A model generated the notes under the pieces. It had not been told where the DNA came from. It worked only from the letters and a program-made list of their open reading frames with translations, and searched no databases. From Hippasteria phrygiana (lineage: Eukaryota; Echinodermata; Asteroidea; Valvatida; Goniasteridae): 64,000 bases of DNA. Positions 56,364 to 64,000 of the stretch are shown in pieces (positions within the stretch are counted from its first letter, which is position 1; every line of letters begins with the position of its first letter). A program made the position numbers and the translations under genes. Location: NCBI GenBank assembly GCA_037893225.1, contig JAZGUH010000123.1:1-64000 (forward strand), written 5' to 3'.

Positions 56364-56889
56364 GTAGTCGCTTGACTACCGGATGAGCAACTTTGGATTG
56401 TGAATTATGGACTGCGTCTTGTACAGTGCCACCCACACCCTATTCATGTACTACTCTCTCCTAATTAGCTTACTGCGCAAACGGACAGCCTTGAAAGATG
56501 AAGACTACTGTCGTGGTAATGGGAGCTGAAGGATGTTGGTCCAATACATGTTTAATGCTCCGAAATACCTATCCAGAAGCTTGTTGGGAGAGCAAATGAC
56601 ACAGGAGTTAGGCAACGTGAATCTGAAGGAGCGTCCTAGAGTACAATCTTGTTCAAGAAATCTTAAATGACCTTTTTTCACAAACTGACAAGAAACCGAA
56701 CATGCAAGCAAGATATCTGGTTCTTTTGGATTATTTTATTTATTCACATAGTTTATTAAGTCCAGTTTAAATTTTACTTTGATTGATTCAGTTTCCTATG
56801 TATTACATTTATTTTGTTAAGTCCTGGTATTTGTCACGTGTCTTTGTTAAAAAAAAAAAATCTAAAGTTAACAAAAGTCCTATCCTAAT
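56364..56889. other. Unannotated
   Basis: No supported feature. Confidence 0.5.
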
Positions 56890-57083
56890 TGAGTGATCCC
56901 CACAATGTCGCTTTCTAGGTATTATAAAATGTGCATGATCCCTGGCTATATGGCATTATGGGTTTATGACTTCTGACAAGCATAAGGCAAGATAGCTCAG
57001 TTGGTAGAGCACCGGTACGGTATTCCAGAGGTTGCAGGTTTGAATCCCGCTCCTGCCAGTTTTCTTTGTTCACTTTGAAAAGT
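56890..57083 (+). mobile_element. tRNA-derived SINE with upstream module
   Basis: The upstream module GTGATCCCCACAATGTCGCT ... GATCCCTGGCTATATGGCAT ... TTTATGACTTCTGACAAGC leads directly into the head (56986-57058), which has A box TAGCTCAGTTGGTAGAGC and B box GGTTTGAATCC. The tail is TTTCTTTGTTCACTTTGAAA. It lacks the 'AATTTGGGAG' spacer seen at 36.5 kb. Confidence 0.85.
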
Positions 57084-57645
57084 TAGAACTTGTTAAATAT
57101 ATTACTTATCTTCAGTCAATTTTTTTTCTGGAGTGTCTGATTGGAAAACGCATAACATTTCGGGAATACACCCACACATGCTTGGCACTGAGATCCACTG
57201 TGCACTGCGCTGTAGTGATCAGAAAAAAATAGCTTAAAAAATACTTACATTAGTAAAACCTTGAATAGACGGCAATGACGGTAACTCTAATTGGGTGTCA
57301 TTTATCACAGGGCCATTCTTTCAAGACCTAATTAATCACTGGTATATTGAATATTACTATAATTGGAAATGCGTTGGGCCATTATGAAAATTGCATGCAT
57401 CACCTGCTAGATTGTACAAATTAGCCATGGGATTAAAACACATTCGTAATAACAGTTCTGTTGATTCAGGTGATGAGTAAATGGTTTCTCTGATCATCTT
57501 GGGCGTAAGGTAATCGACTAACAGTGGAGTAATGACTAGTTTGTCTGAACTTCTTGTCACTAAAAATCAATACTGCAGAAAGCTGTCTCTATAATCCATC
57601 CTTCTGTTTGCAACATCACGGACACCGTGGTACAACATCATTTTT
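57084..57645. other. Unannotated
   Basis: No supported feature. Confidence 0.5.
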
Positions 57646-57832
57646 TAAAATTGAAATCACCTAACACAAGGCTGAAAGCCACTCTAGGTAAATGGTTACA
57701 ATCAGAGGTGGTTTGAAATTGCCAACTCTACCACCCTTACGGTTTTCCTGAGCCCTAGATCTAAATAGAGGATAATTCTTCAACAGATTCAAGAGAAATT
57801 CTCCCAATTTTCAGACCTATAGACCCAAGTGG
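57646..57832 (-). mobile_element. Interspersed retroelement-like repeat (copy 2)
   Basis: Minus-strand counterpart of 5325-5511, sharing GAATTATCCTCTATTTAGAT and ending CTAGAGTGGCTTTCAGCCTT. That end is the best match to the LINE 3' UTR at 16.28 kb. Confidence 0.65.
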
Positions 57833-57938
57833 GGTAACTTGCACCATCGGTGAGACCAACTCACCTCCTCCTCCAATAGGTCCAGAGCTGGACTTAATAG
57901 ATTGGACTATTGATATCTATTGTGAAGTTTGTTGTCAG

Positions 57939-59265
57939 TTAGGGGCCATTCAAAATGTTCAATGTGTTAAAATTTCGATTTTTAAAATATTGATTTGCCA
58001 TTCAATTAAACAAATAATAAAATGCCTAGTTTCATGACAGCGTGATGCAGCTGTGGATTTCCCCCACTTTAACACGTGCCCTGATGACTTCTTGTGTTTC
58101 ATAATCAACTTCTGACCTAGCGCTGGCGATACTGATTTTCTTTTCGTAGTCGAAAAATTGTTCCGCTATGTCGCCGATATGGCGATAAAATAATCTACAA
58201 ATTACGGCATGATCAAAATGTTGTGAGCGGTTAGCGATCTTGAAATCCTAATGTACAAACGCATAGGCCTAAACAACTTTCAAAAACTTAACACCGCCAA
58301 ACAAAGCTCTCTGTCACAATATCGCCACTCAGATCGTCCACCCATACGGAGGAATGGTCCACTATACCTACGTGGCAACGAGAGTTAATTTGCAGCCAAC
58401 CTTTTTACCAAGTCATTTTATTTTCAATTTAAGTCACAAGTACATATTTTCAACCACTTTCAAAATTCTTGAAGTTAAAGCCACACAATACTCCTTTTGA
58501 AGTTGATATTCGTGTAAAAATCACGCATGTCCACGTATCGTTTTTCCAGGGCTTCGCAACGCGTATGCTTATCAGCACAGTTCCCATCTCTGCTGCAAAA
58601 ATAATTGATAGCAGTAGAGACAGTGCGTACTCGATTGGGTATATTTTGATGCAAGACTTAGGGAGAATTTAAATGTCTGTAGAATTTTACTCTCTTGATC
58701 TCAGACACCCTTATTTGCATTTCAAATACTCTAAAGATGTATTGTGATTATATTTATACAAACGTTACTTCATCATTTTGAATGTTTTAAGGACATTACA
58801 TAAAGAATTTTCCAAATAAATTGTTTTGGCCAAAAAGAGGAATTCTTGCTACGCTTTAATTGTACATTTAAAGCAAAGACGATGGCAGTCGTTGTAAGAA
58901 GTTTCTTCCTTCATGCTTATATATCTGATCAATAATGTGCAGCCCGGTATGGCAGTGCTGTGCCAAATGCCAAAAAGCCATAAGACCAGTCTATGAAGTA
59001 TAGAATAACCACTCTGTTAAACCATGGAGGTTGAACGGATGATACAATGTCTAAGACAATGCATAGGCCGTACGGGTATAGCCTGGGTTGAACAAAACAA
59101 ACAAATCAAAATGCGGGAGTGGAATTTGCAAGTCTTTACATTTTCCTTTATGTTTTTTATTAAAAAGTAAATTTCGATTTTCAATAATTTACCTTGACCC
59201 ACCCACCCACATTTTCGAAAAGAAATCGAAATTTTAAATCAATGAAAATTTTGAATGGCCCCTTA
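57939..59265. mobile_element. 1.33-kb nonautonomous element, PIF/Harbinger-like
   Basis: Left end TTAGGGGCCATTCAAAATG; inverted right end TAAGGGGCCATTCAAAATT. The inverted match continues for about 45 bp through TTAAAATTTCGATTT. TTA outside GGGGCC on both sides fits the TWA target of PIF/Harbinger elements. Open frames of about 60 codons inside (58469-58672 plus; 59017-59202 minus) carry no transposase or Myb-like motif. It is the largest element with both ends in the window. Confidence 0.75.
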
Positions 59266-60734
59266 CAAAGTAAATGTTGACATTAAAGCCTTTCTCCTCA
59301 CCTTGAAAAATAAAACAACGTGGCATTAATCTGTTAGCTGAACAATTTATTTCGACTTGTAAAATTTTAAAAAGTATAGGTTGGTTGCACTTGTTCATAA
59401 CAAACCCAATAAAACTGCATTGGGCCTTTAAAATGTGTGTTTTTCTTGTAAAGATTGTGCTTTTTAAGCTCAATCGTTATCCAGATCTGGCTATGGGCCA
59501 TGCCTGGTATAAAAAAGCACTGGGGTTAGGCCCCACACTCACCCCCAAGTGAAATATGACGAACATGGTACGCAGGGTTAAGTACCAGTTCACCAGGGGC
59601 AGATCCAGAGGAGGGGGGTCGGGTCGGGTCGGAACCCCCTCCCCCCTGTTGCCAATTTTTTTTTTTTTTTTTGGGGGGGGGCCTTGTAAGGGCCTGTATG
59701 TACTGTAGCAAACCAGAAAAGAAAAGCAAAACCCCGTAAAGGTCTTATTTTGCGTGTAACAATCCTGGATCCGCCCTGTTCACCCCTCAGCTTTGGCAGA
59801 GTTCCAAAATGGAATATTAACCTAGAACCAAAAAGCAAATGACTTCTTTTTCTTATAGTTCAGGTAGCGGCTATGTTTCCCTGAAACTCATGCCTTGGCC
59901 TTGAGTAAACGCTGGTTATCTTACTAATTGTACTAATGCTGAAATTAAAGCCATGTGACTTCCGGGCAACTGATGTTACGCAAAATCACGAGGGCAGTAT
60001 CAGAATGCACTGATATCCAGTTGCTGAGAAGCTCATTAAAATCTAATAGCTCGGGGGGGAATTGAAACGGGGGGGGAAATAAGTCTCGTAACCATATCAA
60101 GAATGCCGCTTTAATTTCCAAGTTCTCCCGTCTGTTAACTGGACTTATTACTGTGGAAACCAAATTAAGCCGTAAGAATTTCCATCAAGTTTAAAGTCCC
60201 CAATTTTGGTGGGTAAATTTGCCGATCGAATTACGCTTAATGGAGAGTGGGGTTACTGTATAGGGGTGTGTGTTCCAGACTTGCGTCTGTCAATGCGCAG
60301 AAGTGCCAATCTTCCGTGTATATGCTTTATACTTACAAAGTATCTGTGCGGGGCAGGGTACGCATACGTGTGCATGCAGACTGGACGTAGAATTTAAACT
60401 TGTAACGCCTGAAGTGGAAGTGCTCTCTGCAACATGTTCAGGGACTCTAGCAGTTTGACCCAGGACATTGCAACCTCTAAGTGCTTAGGTTTGTTGTCAT
60501 GTTTGAGTTTGCTGTCTCACAGCTGAGTTTTTCGGTTGATTGTGTCTCTGTTGCCGGCGAGCTTACCTTTTAGTTCATTCATAGGCCTGAAACGCATTGG
60601 CCACAAAACGGACTGAAGATGTATTCATGGAAAACCAGCCTGAGGTTTTTTCGTACGTAAATTGTTTATCGATTGCCTCATTTTTGCCAATTTCTGTAGG
60701 ACATTGCCAGCAATAACAACAACTTCTTGATACT
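59266..60734. other. Unannotated; low-complexity T/G runs
   Basis: 59.61-59.69 kb holds (GGGTC)n-like sequence, T-runs and G-runs. No gene recognised. Confidence 0.45.
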
Positions 60735-60873
60735 AAAACTGGCTTTCCATATTTGCGTTATACAGTTCGTTTTCTGCCCGTTGCATTTATAGGCCATAGC
60801 TTAAACCATAGACAAAAACACAACAGACACAGAATAGAATGAAAATGCACTTAATATCAAAAGCCAGCTTTAC
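60735..60873. mobile_element. MITE with GGCTGGCTTTCC-type termini, copy 2
   Basis: Left AAAACTGGCTTTCCATATTT and inverted right TAAAGCTGGCTTTTGATATT, with GAAAATGCACTTA as at 35.96 kb. Confidence 0.7.
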
Positions 60874-61117
60874 TCATGTTTTCATGATTCCTAAAATCTT
60901 ATTAACTCACCGCAGCCGTAATCAACCTCAAATCAGTGTCCAGCTTTTATCCCCTCTGTAGGCTAACCATTTGAATGTGGTTGGAGAGAAGCAATTGGAC
61001 ACATAGCACTATAAACCTCTGACAGGGTTCAGGCCTACATGCGGTAGACCGTACCGTACCGTGCACCTGAACCTAGCAATGTCACCAGTGCGTCAGGATA
61101 ATCCACATTACTGTTGA

Positions 61118-61380
61118 ATGGCCACCAGGGCCCAATTTCATGGCTCTGCTTACCGTTAGCGATAAATCCCTGCTTACTGTAGCAGAAAATTCTGTGCTTA
61201 CGGCAAGCGTATTTCACGCATTAGCAGGGAATTTTGGCTCCTGAGCATGCGTACATCCCGTAACTAAGGATTCTGTGCTCACCAGGTTAGCGCATAATTT
61301 TTCCGTTGGCGCAAAATGGTGATCGTAAGTGCGGAAAGCTGTGGTTAGCAGAGCCATGAAATTGAGCCCAGGTGGCTGAA
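61118..61380. mobile_element. Foldback MITE, GGGCCCAATTTCATGGCTCTGC type
   Basis: Left CAGGGCCCAATTTCATGGCT; inverted right CTGGGCTCAATTTCATGGCT. The arms continue through CTGCTTACCG/CTGCTAACC. GCCACC lies outside both ends. It is related in design and end sequence to 27698-27924 and 62598-62841. Confidence 0.85.
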
Positions 61381-62080
61381 TTGCAATCTATGCACAATAA
61401 GAAGTCCAAATTTAAACCTACGTACATGTACAGCCCAACTGACAAACATACAGTAGCCTCATCTGGGATTGAGCAAACTGGATATCACGCTGCCATTTTA
61501 ACAATCGCTTTACAAGGCTGAAAAACTTCCAATCGCTGTCTCATAATCCAGAAGCTGTTCCCCAAGGAAGCCCAAATTTAAACACAGCATGGTAAATACC
61601 TCCTCTCACACAGCCGACAGGAGCGTATGCCGACACAGCAGTGAGGGAGATTAAAAGATTTCTGTTGGGACAGGCGGAGTAAATCAATCAATGCTCATGT
61701 ATCAGGTCTAGATCTCCAGCGAGCCCCAATTACTACCCTGCAAAAAAACTCTTTTCGAGTTACGACTCATCAGTATCACAGTTATTTGGTCTGCAATCAC
61801 TTCGAAAAAATCCGAGTGGGAGTTTTGTCAGGAGGGCATGTGAATTGAAGAGATCTTCTTTTCAGTACGTGTTTGTTGCATTCCGGGGGACAGATGAATG
61901 TACTGATTACATCAAGAATAGTATACAACCGTCCATGATGATGTGCGGAAAAAAATGCACAGAATTGTGACCAACTTGTCATTATAGACTGTCGTTGCTC
62001 CATGTTGTATCTTTTACATTTGTTTGAAAATCATCTTTAAGACTTTAAAAATCCTGTGATTAGGTCTGGTTTACGTCTGG
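61381..62080. other. Unannotated
   Basis: No supported feature. Confidence 0.5.
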
Positions 62081-62250
62081 TTTAGGGGCCAACCGATAAT
62101 CGGATCGGACATCGGATCAGGCCGATGTTCAGCAATATCGGCAAAACATTGGATTGGCAAAATTTGTAATGTTCAACCAATGTTCGGCAATATCAAGTAA
62201 CAAACTCTCATTTATTGTTTAAAACCGAAATATCGGCAACAAAATATAGC
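62081..62250. mobile_element. Possible hAT-like terminus with ATCGG iterations
   Basis: TTAGGGGCCAACCGATAATC is followed by repeated ATCGG/CCGAT units, a design like other hAT-type ends. No opposite terminus found. Confidence 0.35.
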
Positions 62251-62597
62251 GATATTCAATATTCTTATGATGACGTCACTTTTTCATTTACAGAAGAACG
62301 GATGAATACAAAAAATGATGAAAGTCACACGGCATCCGATCGGGGCCGCCGGGATCAGCCCCGCCGGAATTGAGCTCTGATCCACTAAAATGTAATATCG
62401 GGGCCAGCGAGATCGCGAATCGGGGCCGGCAAGATCAGGGCTTAATAATAATATACACTAAAAAACGAGCTGAAATCTGGACTTGGCTAAAGCTCCGGAT
62501 CGAATGTAGCCTTGAAGCTGGATTCTTAAGTACTGTTTGTTATCATGGTTTTGGAATCAAACCTTGAACTTAGGCCAAGTCCAGACTCACTGAGTCC

Positions 62598-62841
62598 AGG
62601 GGCCAATTTCATAAAGCTGTTAAGCACAAACATTTGCTTAGCATGAAAATGTCTTGCTTAGTAAAAACAGGTTACCAGCCAAAAGTCCATGTAATGTTCA
62701 TGCTAAGCAAACAACAGCTGAATGCCAGTCAAAAGCAATATTCCACACATGGAAATCTGGTTGGTAATCCAGTTTTTATCAAGGAAGCAGTTGCATGCTA
62801 AGCAAACTTTTGTGCTTAACAGCTTTATGAAATTGGTCCCA
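62598..62841. mobile_element. Foldback MITE, GGGGCCAATTTCATAAAGCTG type
   Basis: Left AGGGGCCAATTTCATAAAGC; inverted right TGGGACCAATTTCATAAAGC. The arms carry TTAAGCACAAA and TTGCTTAGCATG. Flanking CCAGG on both sides may be a target duplication. Confidence 0.85.
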
Positions 62842-62869
62842 GGCATGACACCAGGACCATAATAAAAAA

Positions 62870-63105
62870 AAAAAAACAAGGTTAAAAGCCACTTCAGGTG
62901 CAGAGCTACAAAAAAGAAAAAAACAGACATAAGAGGTAGGAATTATCCTGTTGAAGCAGAAAAGATCGTAAGATGAAGGGAAACATGCACCAGGCAAAGA
63001 ATTCCATAGAGATACAGAATGAGGGAAAAAGCTATTGGCATAGTTTTTTGTTCTACATCTATAGGTACAGCTAAGAGTATATTGGTGGGAACAGGTGGAA
63101 AGCCG
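62870..63105 (-). pseudogene. LINE 3' end, 5'-truncated
   Basis: Minus-strand translation reads RCRTKNYANSFFPHSVSLW, then NSLPGACFPSSYDLFCF, matching the 16.4-kb copy. A one-base change near the end shifts the frame before the expected NSYLL. The 3' UTR has TGTAGCTCTGCACCTGAAG, TGGCTTTTAACCTTG and a T-rich end (A-run at 62862-62876 on the plus strand). The catalytic RT domain is absent. Confidence 0.85.
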
Positions 63106-63144
63106 AGTGTTAGCTCAAAAACCCTAACTGGATGATGATATTAA

Positions 63145-63333
63145 CAGTGTTGTAGTTGAGTACCTTTTTCCGAGTACCGAGTACTGCCGAGTACTTAGAT
63201 TGCCGAGTACCATTCAAGTCCGAGTACTTTGCCAACCGAGTACAAGTACAGGTCTCTGAGTCCGAGTACTTGTATTTCGGAGTACGAGTCCAAGTACTTG
63301 TATTTCCGAGTACGATTCCGAGTACATTGTGCT
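63145..63333 (+). mobile_element. hAT MITE relative with GAGTAC iterations
   Basis: Starts CAGTGTTGTAGTTGAGTACC, matching the terminus of the 15.8-kb hAT MITE. It is then filled with 'CCGAGTAC', 'GAGTACTT' and 'CAAGTAC' units to 63333. The right terminus is missing or too diverged. Confidence 0.6.
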
Positions 63334-63340
63334 TGAAGTA

Positions 63341-63425
63341 AGGATGGGACGTTTACACGTTTAAACGGGGAAAAAATGCAAATCCGTTTAGAAATTTTCC
63401 CAAACGTTTAAACGGAACTCAAATT
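63341..63425. mobile_element. Possible hAT-like terminus with CGTTTAAAC iterations
   Basis: GGATGGGACGTTTACACGTT is followed by TTAAACGGG and CAAACGTTTAAACGG. The motif-iterated end looks like other hAT termini, but only one end is visible. Confidence 0.3.
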
Positions 63426-63775
63426 TCAAAAATGGGACCTTGTATTTACCCAATCTACCTTCAAGTTTTATTTACAAAGAATCTACGATCTTTTAAAACG
63501 TGGATGTTAAATAATTTTTCCAAACCTGTGTCTTTGTCATTATTTTAGTCAGTAATATGCAAGTTTCCAACACAAAAACACTCTCTCCTTCATGGAAAGT
63601 CATGAATGCATTAAGTTGGTATTTAAGCCAATAGGGGGGAAAAGGCGTGCTGCGTTTCGGGCCGTGTTATGAATATTTAACAGGTCAATCGCCATGACCA
63701 TTCATAAATATTGAAACTAGAATCCCCTGGCCTGACAAGGGTGGGTAATTTGAATGCCTGTATCAGAAAGCGCCA

Positions 63776-64000
63776 ATGGCACTCAAAAGTGAGATCAACG
63801 ATCACCAAAAAGGGATGATCCAAGCCTGGCATGGGGAGGGGGAATTCCAACCGCGATATTGCCCGGAGGCTTGGGATTTTGGAGGGTACCGTGAGGTACA
63901 ATTTGCGGAAATTGCAAGATAGTAATTCTATGGAAAATGAGGCAAGATCTGAAGACAACCTCCTGCGGAATTCGCGCCGAAACTTCGCACGAAACCATCG
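63776..64000 (+). pseudogene. Tc1-like transposase N-terminus (helix-turn-helix), frameshifted, cut by the window edge
   Basis: From ATG at 63776 the frame reads MALKSEINDHQKGMIQAWHG. The G-run at 63838-63842 then shifts the frame by one base, after which NRDIARRLGILEGTVRYNL and RKLQDSNSMENEARS follow with no stop to 64000. The order (charged start, Q-K-G-M-I helix, E-G-N-S-N-R-D-I-A-R-R-L-G, T-V-R-Y-x-L) fits the paired-like HTH that opens Tc1/mariner transposases. Other HTH proteins are possible. The catalytic domain, if present, lies beyond the window. Confidence 0.5.

Overview
This 64-kb window looks like non-coding DNA from a metazoan nuclear genome. It is AT-leaning, has no operon-like gene packing, and is crowded with short interspersed repeats. 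The repeat content (tRNA-headed SINEs, L2/CR1-like LINE 3' ends, many TTAA- and hAT-type MITEs, Tc1/mariner remnants, poly-G/C tracts) fits a marine invertebrate. An echinoderm or related deuterostome is my best guess, but that rests on general impression and not on a diagnostic gene. I found no convincing host protein-coding exon, rRNA or functional tRNA gene. The window is probably intergenic or a very large intron.

Layout. 0-15 kb is sparse: a SINE with a C-tract (1.0-1.3 kb), a TTAA MITE (1.6 kb), an inverted SINE pair (4.1 kb), a hAT-like MITE (6.8-7.2 kb), a 197-bp tandem repeat (9.57-10.13 kb) and a tRNA-like SINE (11.2 kb). 15-25 kb holds a hAT MITE with a clear 8-bp target-site duplication and nine 12-bp repeats in one arm (15.8-16.1 kb), a LINE 3' end, another SINE class (17.2 kb), a cluster of 'TTAACCCCTTG' MITEs (17.0, 20.6, 21.2, 22.2, 23.3 kb) and a broken Tc1 transposase C-terminus (22.7-23.0 kb). 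25-36 kb has a second hAT-like MITE, a 14-copy minisatellite (26.35-26.67 kb), foldback elements, a pogo-like MITE end and a 204-bp tandem duplication.

36-52 kb contains more SINEs, a hammerhead-like hairpin (38.0 kb), a mariner transposase relic (39.6-39.8 kb), a 0.45-kb foldback (41.8-42.2 kb), large TTAA MITEs (42.3-43.1, 46.5-47.2, 47.5-48.2, 51.8-52.5 kb) and a nested MITE insertion (50.2 kb inside 49.8-51.0 kb). 52.5-54.9 kb is a higher-order repeat carrying 26 copies of the palindrome TGACGTCA, with Helitron-like right ends. 55-64 kb has SINEs, a 23-bp tandem repeat, a 1.33-kb PIF/Harbinger-like nonautonomous element (57.94-59.27 kb), foldback MITEs, another LINE 3' end, and at the right edge a frameshifted helix-turn-helix N-terminus resembling Tc1 transposases.

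The repeats, not genes, are the biology here. Nonautonomous DNA transposons with TTAA, 8-bp and TTA target duplications dominate. Several grow internal short tandem motifs, and some have nested or paired in inverted orientation. All family assignments are read by eye from termini and motifs; no database search was possible.
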